A DNA stretch of 64,000 nucleotides, taken from NCBI GenBank assembly GCA_944800085.1, contig CALYLO010000009.1, forward strand, positions 229,001 through 293,000, in the 5' to 3' direction. Made by a program: the position numbers and the translations under genes. Of this stretch, positions 44,811-54,900 are shown piece after piece. Under the pieces are notes generated by a model. That model ran no database searches. It was not told the DNA's origin and saw only the letters and a list, made by a program, of their open reading frames with translations. Within the stretch, counting starts at the first letter, position 1, and each line of letters starts with the position of its first letter. The stretch comes from Paenibacillus melissococcoides (GTDB lineage Bacteria > Bacillota > Bacilli > Paenibacillales > Paenibacillaceae).

Positions 44811-45797
44811 ATGAAAATGGTAAGAAAATTCATGTTATTGTCGGCGATGGCGGCACTGCTGGTGCTGGCTGCTTGCGGGCAAGCGAATTCGAGCAACTCC
44901 GGGGCTGTTCCCGCCTCTTCGGATTCCGCTTCCGAGCCGGCCAAGGAAGGGCCGCTCAAGATCGTCACTTCCTTTACGATTCTCGAGGACTTCGCCCGGG
45001 AAATCGGCGGCGAAGATGTCGAGGTTCACAATCTGGTGCCAACGGGCACGGATCCGCATGAGTATGAACCGCTGCCGGAGGATATTAAAAAAGCGACGGA
45101 TGCGGATGTTCTTTTCTATAACGGCTTGAATCTGGAGGGCGGCAAAAGCGGCTGGTTCTTCAAAATGATCGAGTCCGTCGGCCAGAAAGAGGAAAATGTG
45201 TTCAACCTGACGGAGCGCGTAGAACCGATGTATATCGGCGGCAAAGACGGCCATGAGGAAGAGATTAACCCGCACGCATTCATCGACCCTGCCGTCGGCA
45301 TCAAGATGGCGGAGGATATGCGGGATGCTCTCATGAAGAAGGACCCTGCACGCAAAGAGAATTACGAGAAGCGGGCAGACGAATATATCAGCAAGCTCAA
45401 AGAGATTGATAAGGAATACGAAGAAAAAATCAATTCCATCCCGGAAGAGAACCGCATCCTCGTTACGAGCGAACGCGCATTCCAATATATGACGACGCAT
45501 TATGGACTGAAGGAAGCGTATATTTGGGAGATTGACACGGAAGAGAACGGCTCTCCAACCCAGATTAAATCGCTGGTTGAATTTATCAAGGAGCATAAAG
45601 TGCCGGTTCTCTTTATCGAATCCAATGTGGACCCGCGCCCAATGGAGACCGTCGCGAACGAGACCGGCGTCCGCATCGCCGAGAAGCGGATTTACTCCGA
45701 TGAAATCGGGCAGCGGGGAGCAGAAGTCGATACGTATATCAAGTATTTGGAATATAACCTTGAACTCATTCATAGCGAATTAAGCAAATCATCATAG
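44811..45797 (+). CDS. mntA: Manganese-binding lipoprotein of the ABC transporter
   Basis: The 328-residue product has a lipoprotein signal ending LLVLAAC (Cys22) and a cluster A-I (PsaA/MntA) fold. Putative metal ligands are His in TGTDPHEYEPL, His in INPHAFIDP, Glu in VTSERAFQY and Asp in RIYSDEIG. The His-His-Glu-Asp set and the absence of a His-rich loop favour Mn over Zn. ATG 44811 is placed 9 bases after AAAAGGAG. Confidence 0.9.
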   Translation: MKMVRKFMLLSAMAALLVLAACGQANSSNSGAVPASSDSASEPAKEGPLKIVTSFTILEDFAREIGGEDVEVHNLVPTGTDPHEYEPLPEDIKKATDADVLFYNGLNLEGGKSGWFFKMIESVGQKEENVFNLTERVEPMYIGGKDGHEEEINPHAFIDPAVGIKMAEDMRDALMKKDPARKENYEKRADEYISKLKEIDKEYEEKINSIPEENRILVTSERAFQYMTTHYGLKEAYIWEIDTEENGSPTQIKSLVEFIKEHKVPVLFIESNVDPRPMETVANETGVRIAEKRIYSDEIGQRGAEVDTYIKYLEYNLELIHSELSKSS

Positions 45798-45907
45798 TAA
45801 GAACTTGGCTAGTGCGGTTTCGATTCCATCGGGAAGAAGAACGCGCTGGAAGCCTCAACTGCCGGTAGGCAACGAGCCTGATCGCGATTCAGAAAAGGGG
45901 GGAGGGC

Positions 45908-46318
45908 ATGCGAACCCCGGGTATGGAGGATCATCTCGAACAGATCTACCTGTTGACCAGAGCCAAAGGGTTCACAAGAGTATCGGATATCGCGCAAGCA
46001 CTGTCCATTCATGATTCTTCCGCTTCCAAAATGGCGCAGAAGCTGGGGAAATCGGGATATGTGCAGTACGAGAAATACGGGAGAATCTGCTTGACGGAAA
46101 AAGGGTTCCAGGTGGGGCGCCAACTGTTCAACCGCCATCAATTGCTGGAAAAGTTTTTGCGCCAGATCGGCGTTGAGGAAGAACAGATCCACCAAGAAGT
46201 CGAGCAGATTGAGCATCATTTCAGTTGGAGCACGATCGCCCGGATTCAAGAGCTTGTCCGTTTTTTTGAAGAAGAGCCGCTCGTGTTGAGGGAGTTCCAT
46301 AAAAGGCAAACGCTCTAG
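45908..46318 (+). CDS. mntR: Manganese-responsive repressor MntR
   Basis: The 136-residue DtxR-family protein opens MRTPGMEDHLEQIY with Asp8 and Glu11 as in B. subtilis MntR. It has a winged helix (TRVSDIAQALSIHDSSASKMAQKL) and the other metal ligands in NRHQLLEKFL and QIEHHFSW. Without the SH3-like domain it is of the short MntR type. It would bind the operator at 43105 when Mn is plentiful. ATG 45908 follows GGGGGAGG. Confidence 0.95.
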   Translation: MRTPGMEDHLEQIYLLTRAKGFTRVSDIAQALSIHDSSASKMAQKLGKSGYVQYEKYGRICLTEKGFQVGRQLFNRHQLLEKFLRQIGVEEEQIHQEVEQIEHHFSWSTIARIQELVRFFEEEPLVLREFHKRQTL

Positions 46319-46361
46319 CCTCTATGCGGAGCTGTGGAGGGAGGCCCGGCTCCAGCAAGAT

Positions 46362-46383
46362 ATCGTGCCGCTTGCGGCACGAT
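46362..46383. repeat. Perfect inverted repeat between convergent genes
   Basis: ATCGTGCCGC and GCGGCACGAT are separated by two bases. Lying between the mntR and ypsA stops it may act as a two-way transcription stop, though it has no T-run. Confidence 0.4.
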
Positions 46384-46394
46384 GCAGCCGGATT

Positions 46395-46958
46395 TCAGCA
46401 TCCGCCGAAAGCGTCGAGCTGCTCTTCTTCCGCGAGTGCCTGTATTTCTTCGGCTCCGATGCGGAGGTACATATAACCGTCCCGGGCCTGCTTCTGAAGC
46501 GCGCGCTCCTGGACGAAGCGGGGGCTCGCCTCCCCGGCGTCTTCATCGTAGACCAGAAGAATGCCGTCGGTCTTGCGGAACAACAGATCGTCTCTGGCGA
46601 CGAACTGCCATTTCCCGATGTAAGGGCCATTGCTGACTGAGCCGTAATAATCAACCTGCTGCACAAGCTGATCGAAGTATGCTTGTTTCTCTTCATTCCA
46701 TTGGTCCGCCTGCTGACTGTAGGCCGTAATGATTGAGCATTTCAGATGCGGATATTGCGCCTTCAGCGCGATCGCGGCTTCGCAGGCCCACAGATCGACC
46801 CCGTATTGACCCGGAGTAATGATCCATTCGAGCCCTTCCTCCAGCAGGGGGATCAGCCGGGCTGCGATCGCTTTGCGAATGTAATGGATTCCTTGATGCT
46901 TATTATTGTAAATGCCGAGCTCATGGGCGCGGTAGCCGGTAACAAGTAAGTTTCTCAA
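46395..46958 (-). CDS. ypsA: YpsA-like SLOG domain protein (DUF1273)
   Basis: The 187-residue product starts RNLLVTGYRAHELGIYNNKHQG and contains LEEGLEWIITPGQYGVDLWACEAAI, as in YpsA, a SLOG-fold protein of Firmicutes linked to cell division and thought to bind a nucleotide. TTG 46958 is preferred because GGAGG lies 8 bases before it; the ATG at 46985 has no such site. The tail is short and Gln/Glu-rich. Confidence 0.88.
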   Translation of the reverse strand: MRNLLVTGYRAHELGIYNNKHQGIHYIRKAIAARLIPLLEEGLEWIITPGQYGVDLWACEAAIALKAQYPHLKCSIITAYSQQADQWNEEKQAYFDQLVQQVDYYGSVSNGPYIGKWQFVARDDLLFRKTDGILLVYDEDAGEASPRFVQERALQKQARDGYMYLRIGAEEIQALAEEEQLDAFGGC

Positions 46959-47270
46959 GTGAACTGCCTCCAAGTATGGAATCATGTCAATCGTTCGTTC
47001 TCATCCACCATTATACATGAGCCGGCATGAATGTGCCGGAGGCGGGGCGGCATGCGCCGCCGCCCGTGCCAGCAGATGGCTTCTGAATCATCGGGAGCCA
47101 TCTTTTTTATTCTTGTACGGCAATTTATTAGATACAAGAAACTGAAAAATTTACCCAAATATGCCGATATCATTAGTAACCTTCAATGGATATTTATTCA
47201 AGTTTGTCAAAGCTGGAAAGTCGGCAGCACGAGCATCCAATCAGGCGACGATTCAAGGAGGAGTCAGGCG

Positions 47271-47921
47271 ATGACGCATCTGGACAAGAAGATTATGGAG
47301 CTGGAACAGGCGAAGAGAAGGCTGGAGGAGCAAAACAGCCGCAGGCAGGAGGATCAGGAGGACGAAGAGCGCAGGGCGCAGGCCGAACGAGCGCGAGAGG
47401 AGAGGGATGTGCAGTGGCGGCAGGAGATTCGGGAAGGATTGCGGAGCGGCCGCATCGATATTGCCGGCGCTTCCGTTGAATTCCAGCCGGCAAGCTTTTT
47501 TCATCCGGGAATTCGTTTCTTGTTCCCCGGGGAATTTCTCGTCTGCGCGCTCGATACCGCGCAGCAGAAGGTGTACCGGAACGAAGCTCACGCGGTCAAT
47601 ATCATCCTGCAGTATACGGATCATCCCGGGCAGCCCATCGATATGAAAGCGATGAAGGACGAGATGATTCGCAATATGAAGAGCATGGAGCTGAACACCG
47701 AATGGGTGGAGGATGGCGTGAAGGAGGTGAACGGGCGGCCGGTTCACTATTGCGCGTTTTTGAACCCGGTGGCGCAGGGCAAGGTATTTAACTTTTTGTT
47801 TTTTGCGGATGCGGGGCGCAAGCGGCTTATCGGGAACATCAATTGCAGCGGGAAGGACAGCAAGCTGTGGTCCTGCATTGCCCAGGAAATGATTGCTTCG
47901 ATGGAGGTGGCCCACGGATGA
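47271..47921 (+). CDS. Possible DUF1795/DcrB-like adaptor with coiled-coil start
   Basis: The 216-residue product has a highly charged N-terminal coiled coil (about 1-60, LEQAKRRLEEQNSRRQEDQE) and a globular part (65-216: RIDIAGASVEFQPASFFHPG ... EMIASMEV). The length and strand pattern recall DUF1795 (Eag) chaperones that load Rhs/PAAR effectors onto VgrG spikes; this likeness is tentative. It overlaps the spike gene by 4 bases and heads the island. ATG 47271 follows GGAGGAG. Confidence 0.5.
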   Translation: MTHLDKKIMELEQAKRRLEEQNSRRQEDQEDEERRAQAERAREERDVQWRQEIREGLRSGRIDIAGASVEFQPASFFHPGIRFLFPGEFLVCALDTAQQKVYRNEAHAVNIILQYTDHPGQPIDMKAMKDEMIRNMKSMELNTEWVEDGVKEVNGRPVHYCAFLNPVAQGKVFNFLFFADAGRKRLIGNINCSGKDSKLWSCIAQEMIASMEVAHG

Positions 47922-49414
47922 GCGTATCCCAATTGTCTTATCAAAATGTGAGAATTGCCCCTTTTCCCCATATGCAGTTGCTGGACATGTCCATCGTGCA
48001 GGAAGTGAACGAGCATGGGAAGCTCACGTTCACGGGCCGGATGCCGGAGGATCATAAGGACAATGATCTGTTCGCCATGAATGAACAGACGCCGGTTCAA
48101 GTCGTGCAGATTACGGATCAGGGCGAGGAGCGGGTCTTGTTCTCCGGCATTTTATCGGAAATGCGGATCGAGAAGTCGCGGGAGGTCTATTCCGTCTATG
48201 CGGAAGCGCTGACAAGCACGGTCATGCTCGATATTCGCGTGAAGAACCGATCGTTCCAGGACGCGGCGATGACCTACAACCAGCTCGTCCGCCATCTGGG
48301 CGGCGAGTACTCGAATTACGACGTGAATTATACGGCGGAACAAAATCCCCCTCTCGGCGCCTTGGTCGTGCAGTACAAGGAGACAGACTGGGCCTTGCTC
48401 AAAAGACTGGCCTCCCGTCTCGATACGGTGGTCGTGCCGGCCGAGAACTTCAAGGATATTAAGTTCAGCTTCGGTCTCCCCGATACCGGAGCGGTCAAGA
48501 AGCTGTCTCCTTCCAGCTATGTCATTACCAAAAAGCTGGCCGACTATATGAGCTATCACAAAAATGTCCGGCGCAATGCGATGGAGAGCGATTTTATTTT
48601 CTATGAGATTACGACGGATCAATGGCTGCATCTGGGCGATGCCGTCGATTTCCAAGGGGCGAGGCTCTATGTCGGCAAGGCCGTGTCCATGATGGACCGG
48701 GGAAGCGTCAAGCACACGTACACGATTACGACCCGCAAAGGCTTGAACCGGCATTCGCCGTACAATGACGCGATCCGCGGCGCATCGATCGGCGGGACGG
48801 TGCTGGCCATCCAGCGTGACAAGGTGAAGGTGCGGCTTGATATCGACAAGGAGCAGGATGCCGGGAAGGCCTGCTGGTTCCCGTATTCGACCGTCTATGC
48901 CTCCGCTGACGGCAGCGGCTGGTACTGTATGCCCGAGGCGGGCGACAGCGTCCGGGTCACGTTCCCGAGCGATCGGGAGGAGGAAGCCTTCGCCATCAGC
49001 TCGGTCAACTCATATGCGGGCGAACCGGGAGGAGCCGGATTGCAGACCGGTCAGGGCGGCATGTCCGGCGGCGGAGGTGCGGGCGGGGGGACGCAGGATC
49101 GGATGTCCGATCCGAATGTCCGGTATTTCCGCAACTCTTCGGGCATGGAGGTTACGCTGGCCCCCGGACATGTGCTGATTTCCGCAAATAACGGTCAGGC
49201 TACGATTCGGCTCGCCCAGGACGGCTCGATTACGATTGCCGGGCAGAACGAGGTCTCGCTGACCTCGAAGGAGAACGTGACCATCCGGGCGGACAAGACC
49301 CTGATGATGACCGCAAGCGAGGAGATCGCGATCGAGAGCCAGAAAGGCGGCAAGATCGTGCTCAATAGCGGGGGAGACGCGGAGCTAAAAGGGAACAAAG
49401 TACTTACAAACTAA
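47918..49414 (+). CDS. VgrG-like spike protein (gpD/gp27 plus gp5-type needle)
   Basis: The 498-residue protein has a phage late-control-D-like part (1-290; LDMSIVQEVNEHGKLTF, VQYKETDWALLKRLASRL), an OB-fold (about 300-380; IGGTVLAIQRDKVKVRLDI, CWFPYSTVYAS), a Gly-rich linker and a needle of short strands (NVTIRADKTLMMTASEEIAI). It would form a trimeric spike tip. The gpD and OB parts are clearly paralogous to the N-terminus of the large Rhs protein downstream. No sheath or tube gene is nearby. Confidence 0.85.
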   Translation: MSVSQLSYQNVRIAPFPHMQLLDMSIVQEVNEHGKLTFTGRMPEDHKDNDLFAMNEQTPVQVVQITDQGEERVLFSGILSEMRIEKSREVYSVYAEALTSTVMLDIRVKNRSFQDAAMTYNQLVRHLGGEYSNYDVNYTAEQNPPLGALVVQYKETDWALLKRLASRLDTVVVPAENFKDIKFSFGLPDTGAVKKLSPSSYVITKKLADYMSYHKNVRRNAMESDFIFYEITTDQWLHLGDAVDFQGARLYVGKAVSMMDRGSVKHTYTITTRKGLNRHSPYNDAIRGASIGGTVLAIQRDKVKVRLDIDKEQDAGKACWFPYSTVYASADGSGWYCMPEAGDSVRVTFPSDREEEAFAISSVNSYAGEPGGAGLQTGQGGMSGGGGAGGGTQDRMSDPNVRYFRNSSGMEVTLAPGHVLISANNGQATIRLAQDGSITIAGQNEVSLTSKENVTIRADKTLMMTASEEIAIESQKGGKIVLNSGGDAELKGNKVLTN

Positions 49415-49454
49415 TCGGGCATTAAGGCGCTCCGCGCAGAAAGGGAGATTCGCC

Positions 49455-50600
49455 GTGACAAGAGATGAGGCGCTTCGGCATTGGATGGATACAGCCGTTG
49501 CCGCGAAGCGGTGGGAGCACATGCATGCGCTGCACCACATCGTGATGAGGGACAGAGAGAAGCTGGCGGCGGAATTCATCGCGTCGTTCAAGCACATATG
49601 CCGTCGCATTCGGCGCATGCAGGATGAGAAGCGCAAAGGAAAAATCAAATATATACATTACTCGGCGCTGCGGAGCCGCCTCTTGAGCGGCGATTACCGC
49701 TGCCGGATCGATGCGTACGACAAGCAATGGTATACGGATCCGCAGGAATGCTCTGCCGAATATGATGCGGGATGGGCGTTCTGCAGCCTGGGCGATTTCA
49801 CGCTCGCTATTGCGGAACAGGGGAAAAGGTACGTCGGCAAAGTGCTGCCGGCCGATGTGGAGGCAGTCATGCGAAGCGAGACCGTCTGGTATGCGGCCTA
49901 CCTCGTCAAGCTGGCCCGCGATGCGTTAAGGGAGGCGGTTCGCAGCGACGAATTCGCCGCCATCGACAAGGAAGACGAGCTGTACATTATGGTCGGCGAA
50001 TACAAGGACCGGAGCGAACTGGTCTATCGCCATGATGCCCGGGCGAAGGATGGCCGCGAGCTGCGGGCGATGCTCTCCGCCGGCGAGCGGACCGAATATG
50101 TCTATGAAGTATTCGGCGGAGCGGACCTGAGCGGCATGTATTTTTCCTTGCTTAACTTCAGCTACGCGAATCTGTCCCATTGCACGCTGGCCGGCAATGC
50201 CATCTGGGGCTGCGCGTTCATCGGCGCGGACTTCCGCGGGGCCAATCTGGAAGGAGTAGATATGAACCGCAGCATCGTGCATGGGGCGAGCTTCAAGGAG
50301 GCGAACCTGCGGAACGCGAGTCTGGAGCATATTCAGGGAGGACTGTCCTTCCCGGTGCCGGAGGAGCTTCATATTCCGCCCTTCATGGAGACGAGTTTCC
50401 AGGATGCGAATCTGGAGCAAGCGAGCTTCCGCGGGGCCGATCTGCGGGGGGCGGATTTCCGGGGCGCGGCTTTAAGGGAGGCATGCTTCACCGATGCGGA
50501 ACTGGAAGGCGCGATATTTGATGACGAGGATGTGAAGCATCTCGGCTTGAGCGAGCGGCAGCTCGCGGATATCGTGATTGCCGAAGGGTGCCGGGCCTGA
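49455..50600 (+). CDS. Pentapeptide-repeat protein
   Basis: The 381-residue product has a helical N-terminal half (1-210, with an RIRRMQDEKRKGKIKY basic segment) and a C-terminal right-handed quadrilateral helix of A(D/N)LxX repeats in two blocks (about 218-285 and 315-355: GADFRGANLEGVDM; QDANLEQASFRGADLRGADF). Such proteins often mimic DNA or serve as binding scaffolds. Lying inside the spike operon it may be an effector or accessory; there is no evidence for either. GTG 49455 follows GGGAG. Confidence 0.75.
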   Translation: MTRDEALRHWMDTAVAAKRWEHMHALHHIVMRDREKLAAEFIASFKHICRRIRRMQDEKRKGKIKYIHYSALRSRLLSGDYRCRIDAYDKQWYTDPQECSAEYDAGWAFCSLGDFTLAIAEQGKRYVGKVLPADVEAVMRSETVWYAAYLVKLARDALREAVRSDEFAAIDKEDELYIMVGEYKDRSELVYRHDARAKDGRELRAMLSAGERTEYVYEVFGGADLSGMYFSLLNFSYANLSHCTLAGNAIWGCAFIGADFRGANLEGVDMNRSIVHGASFKEANLRNASLEHIQGGLSFPVPEELHIPPFMETSFQDANLEQASFRGADLRGADFRGAALREACFTDAELEGAIFDDEDVKHLGLSERQLADIVIAEGCRA

Positions 50601-50666
50601 TGCGCCGGGATGCAGCGGGGCATTGCGAGGATCGTGAGTGATCAATGGATAGGGAGCGGAGGCCAT

Positions 50667-51245
50667 ATGGACTATTTCATCATTGCGCAGGATGAGCGCG
50701 CGGATCAGCAGTTCCGCTTCGCCGGCTTGAAATCGACGAATAAGATCATCGAGGTGACGCCGGATCAGGCGGACGACATCCAGGACATTACCATCGTGTT
50801 CGTCGAGGGGCAGGCCGACAGCGTCTACCCCGACTATATCGGCAAGCCGGTCGTGCTGGTGGCGGATGAGGTGAAAAAAGTGCTGGAGTTGCATGATCCG
50901 GAGCTGGTATTCAAGTGCGCCATCTTGTCGGACCCGAAGCACAGCATGCAGAAGGTATATTGGCTCCTGCTGCTTCCAAGGGTCGATTGCCTGTCGGAGC
51001 GGACGGAGTTCCATAAGACGGGCGCGGTGAAGCGCATCGTCATCGATCAGGAGAAGGCGGCCGGGCATGCTATTTTCCGGGTTCGAGGCTTGCTGGAGAA
51101 GCATGTCTTCATCCCTCTGGACGTGGCCGAGAGTCTGCTGCGAAGGGAGCTGCTGGGCATTCGGCTGGAGAAGGTGGATCATGATCGGGGGGATTCGGAC
51201 GGACTCCGCTTGGACTCGCGCCAAGAAGAAATCATGCGCAAATGA
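50667..51245 (+). CDS. DUF1629/Imm11-type protein
   Basis: The 192-residue protein matches the DUF1629 pattern: MDYFIIAQD start, PVVLVADEVKKVLELHDPELVFKCAILSD, YWLLLLPRVDCLSERTEF and RLDVAESLLRRELLGI-like ending. This family is repeatedly found beside Rhs and other polymorphic toxins and includes immunity proteins (Imm11). Here it precedes the DUF4280 and Rhs genes, so it may be immunity to a lost or alternative toxin, or an accessory. ATG 50667 follows GGAGG. Confidence 0.7.
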   Translation: MDYFIIAQDERADQQFRFAGLKSTNKIIEVTPDQADDIQDITIVFVEGQADSVYPDYIGKPVVLVADEVKKVLELHDPELVFKCAILSDPKHSMQKVYWLLLLPRVDCLSERTEFHKTGAVKRIVIDQEKAAGHAIFRVRGLLEKHVFIPLDVAESLLRRELLGIRLEKVDHDRGDSDGLRLDSRQEEIMRK

Positions 51246-51278
51246 TTGCTCGGCGGAGCGTGCACATCGTAGAGCATT

Positions 51279-51381
51279 CATATGGTGGGCACTCACATAT
51301 TGGGATGTTCGCATTGGTAGGTATGTTCACACATTGGGTTGTCCATATGGCGAGGTTTTTCGCATAGTGGAAAGTTCACAG
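51279..51381 (+). repeat. Degenerate ~17-base tandem repeats
   Basis: Six loose units of the form CATATTGGG-TGTTC (for example 51296-51311 and 51312-51329) fill the gap before the DUF4280 gene. No reading frame uses them. Confidence 0.45.
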
Positions 51382-51415
51382 TGTCACATAGAAGGACTTG
51401 TAGGGAGGAATAGAC

Positions 51416-51925
51416 ATGCATGAAATGATGGCGGACGGCGGAGGCGGAGAGGAACAAGCCGAACCGAAATATGTCGTGCACGGCGCCTACTGCGCCTGCA
51501 CCCAGGGGTCGCGTCCCGCTCGGCTCATTATCCCGGCGAGCCACGGGGATTACATCCATGATCAGCCGCAATTGAATGTGGAGGACCAGGTGCCGATGGT
51601 CAATATTCGGCCGTTCGGGGTATGTCAGAGCACGCAGAATCCGGCGGTGCAGGCCGTTATCGACGCGCTTCCGCCGATGCCGAAGCAGGAGGAGGCCGGC
51701 TGGTTCGCGAGCTTGTTCATCAAAAAGGAAGCTCCGCCGCCGGAAGAGGTTCCGGCGCCCGTATGCGTAGCGATGTGCGTGCCGAATGTGACGGCGGGGA
51801 TGCTCTGGCAATCGGGCAAGGAGAATGTATTGGTCGGGGGGGCGCCCGCGCTGCTGAGCAACGGATGGGTGACTTGCGCATACGGGGGCCTCATCACGAT
51901 CGTGCATGACGGGCAACGGGAATAG
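51416..51925 (+). CDS. DUF4280 PAAR-like spike-tip protein
   Basis: The 169-residue protein has the DUF4280 pattern: YVVHGAYCACTQGSRPARL at the start, IRPFGVCQSTQNP in the middle, PVCVAMCVPNVTAGMLWQ and LLSNGWVTCAYGGLITIVHDGQ at the end, with paired Cys. DUF4280 is a PAAR-like domain thought to cap VgrG trimers. It sits between two VgrG-containing genes, which supports that role. Start ATG 51416 follows GGGAGG. Confidence 0.85.
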   Translation: MHEMMADGGGGEEQAEPKYVVHGAYCACTQGSRPARLIIPASHGDYIHDQPQLNVEDQVPMVNIRPFGVCQSTQNPAVQAVIDALPPMPKQEEAGWFASLFIKKEAPPPEEVPAPVCVAMCVPNVTAGMLWQSGKENVLVGGAPALLSNGWVTCAYGGLITIVHDGQRE

Positions 51926-51952
51926 CAACCTCGGGAGAAGGGATGGAAGAGG

Positions 51953-54900
51953 ATGAGGATACGATACGGGGGAGTAATCCTCGAGCTCCCGGTTGAGCTT
52001 CAACGCCTGACCGGGCTTGTCTTAACGCGAGAGGTCAATGAGCATATCCAGCTTCAGTTCAGCGCCATTATCCCGGAAGAGAAGAAGGACAGTTATATTC
52101 ATGAGCTGGGGCAAGGATCGCCGATTATCGTCTATCGGGAGCTGGAGGAAGTGGAGGATAGCGGCGAACCGAACAGCAGTGAACCGGGCATCAGCGAACC
52201 GGCCGGCGGGAGCCGGCAAGGAGACGTGTTGTTCCAAGGCCTGATTCGCCGATTGGATATCCAGTGCGTGCGCGGTGTGTACACGCTGCAGGTTGAAGCC
52301 TGTTCCTATACGTGGGCGATGGACATCGAGCGCAAACGGCGCTCGTTCCAGCGGGTCGATATGACCTATGCCGATGTAATTGAGCAGGTGCTGCAGGACT
52401 ATCCGCATGCCAATATGCAGGATCATGCGACGAACCATGCCCGGATTGACGGGCTTATCATGCAGTATGACGAGACCGATTGGCAGTTCGTCAAGCGGCT
52501 GGCTTCGCATTTCGGGGCCGTCGTGGTGCCGGATGCGGCTTCGGGGAGCGCCCGCTTCTCGCTTGGCGTAACCGAGGATCGGGAACCGGTCGCTGTTAGC
52601 GATGCCCAATATGTCATCCGGAACGACTTCCGACGCGGTCTGCTGGCGCGGACGAACGAGAATCCGGAGCTGCAGGAGACCGACTTCATCAGCTTCGAGA
52701 TCGACACGCCGCTCTGGCTTCCGCTCGGGGGACGCGTCAGCTTCGCCCGGAGGCCGTTCGTCATTCGTGCCGCCAATACAGCCGTGCGGGACGGCCTTCT
52801 GTGCCATACGTATACATTTTGCACCGCCGATGGCGTCCGACAAGGCTATCAGTCCAATCCGCGGATTCAAGGCTTGTCGCTGGACGGGACCATCACCGCC
52901 ATCTCGCGCAACCGCATCCGGGTGCACCTTGCCATCGATTCCGCCAAGGCGGAGGGCAATACTTGCTGGTTCCCTTATTCGACGGGGATCGACAACCAGA
53001 TCTCGTACCTGATGCCGAAGCCGGGATCGGGCGTCAAGCTGCATTTCCCGACGATCAATGAGAGAGAAGCCATTGCGATCGGCTCGGTGAGACAAGGAGG
53101 CGAGGAGGGCAAGTACGGGCATAAACAGTCCGACCCGAAGGTGCGGTCCTTAACAAATGATACGGGCAAGGAAATGAAGCTGACCGGACAGGATGTCGTC
53201 TTCAGCGCCAATGACGAGGGCAGTATCAAGGTGCGGTTGTCCGGGGACGGCGCCGTCGAGATCGCTGCGGACACCGATCTGTACCTTCGCGCCGCATCCG
53301 CTGTGGCGATCGGGGCAAGCGAGAGCGCTGCGGCGGAAGCGGCTGCGGCCGTGCCGAAGCGAATCTCGATCTCGGCGGGGGAAGATGTGTTCATCAGCCG
53401 GAGTCCGGGGGAACACGTCGATCCGGCCCATGCGATCGCGATACAGGATTCGACCTATGTTCAAGGAGCGAAGATTATCTATCTGGGCGAGCCTGGCGAA
53501 CCGCCTGCCGAGACGTTTGATGACAGCGCGCAGCTGGCCGAGGACGCCAAGCTGATGAAGGAGGTCAACGATCAGGCGCTGGCCTATCGCGAGGCGTGCA
53601 TCGCCAAGGCGGAGGCGGCGAAGAGCAAGTTCGGGTTCGGCGCCATCGCCTTGGTGGTCGGCGTTGTCGCGGTCGCGGCGGCGACGGTGGCGACCGGAGG
53701 GGCCGCCCTGCCGCTTATCGTCGGCGCCGCAGGCGCCGTCTCGGCCGTCGTGGGCGCGAGCGAGATCGCCGAGGGCCGGGAGGACTTCGCCAAGGCGCAG
53801 GTGGGCGATCTGAGCAAATCCTACAATTTCATGCGGGACACGGTGCTCGGCGGCGACGAGGAGCTGTACAATATTGTCAAATACGGCTCGGTCTCCATCT
53901 CCGTGCTGGGCGGGGGCTTTATACTCGGAGGCACGACCGTCCTGACAGGCGGAGTGACCGGCGGGGCGATGAGTGCGGGGGTGACGGCGTTATTTGATCC
54001 GTACCAGCCATTGGACGGCACCTTCAGTTGGAAAGCGATGGCCGGGCATTATATGAAGAGCTTCTATGACGGGGCTTTGGCCGGAACGCTCTCGGCCGGG
54101 GTGTTGAAGGGCATTCCGTGCGGGGCCGGTCCGCTTACCCAGTTCACCGGCCGCTACGGGGCCAGCTTCGTGGCTTCAAGCGCGCTCGATATCAGCAATT
54201 CCGGCGATGTGAATGTCCTGAACAATGCGGTAAGCAGCGTATTCGGCGCGTCGTTCTCCTTTCTGGGAAGAAGGAGCCGGCTCGGCCGCTACGGCGCGTC
54301 CGTCGCCGGGGATGTGGCCGGGGGTTCGGCGATTCAGCTTCTGCAGACCGGGACCATCGATAAGGAGACCTTTTTGGATCAGTTGAAAAGATCCATTGTG
54401 AGCAATGTCGGAAATCTGGTGACGAAGGGAGACCCGATTGATGTCGCCAAAGGCCGCTTCTATCTGCAGGCGACCGATCTGGTGGTGCACGATATCGGCG
54501 ATACGTTGGAGCTGACGCGCAGCTTCAACTCGCATAACCCGTTCGTGGGCATGCTGGGCAAAGGCTGGATCAGTTCCCTGGAGAGCTCGCTGACCCGGGT
54601 GGAGGATCGGGCTTTCCTTATCTGCATGGACGGCCACTATGAGAGCTTCGTCCTCCAGGATGGCGAATGGCGCAATGAACGGTCGGGCGCCCTTGATTAC
54701 CGGTTAGTCGAGGAGCCGAACAGAGGCAGATATGTCGTCAAGCATCAACGATACACGTATGTGTATGACGGGGCGACCGGACGGCTGCTCTCGTTCAGCG
54801 ACGGCAACGGCAACCGCACGGCGCTGGAATATGACGATCAAGGCCTGCGCTCGTTGACGACGCCAGGCGGCAAGGAGCTTGCTTTTACCTTCAGGAACGG

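Noticed and set aside
51279..51381. Possible CRISPR array
   Set aside because: Units are too short, degenerate and unspaced; no cas genes are present.
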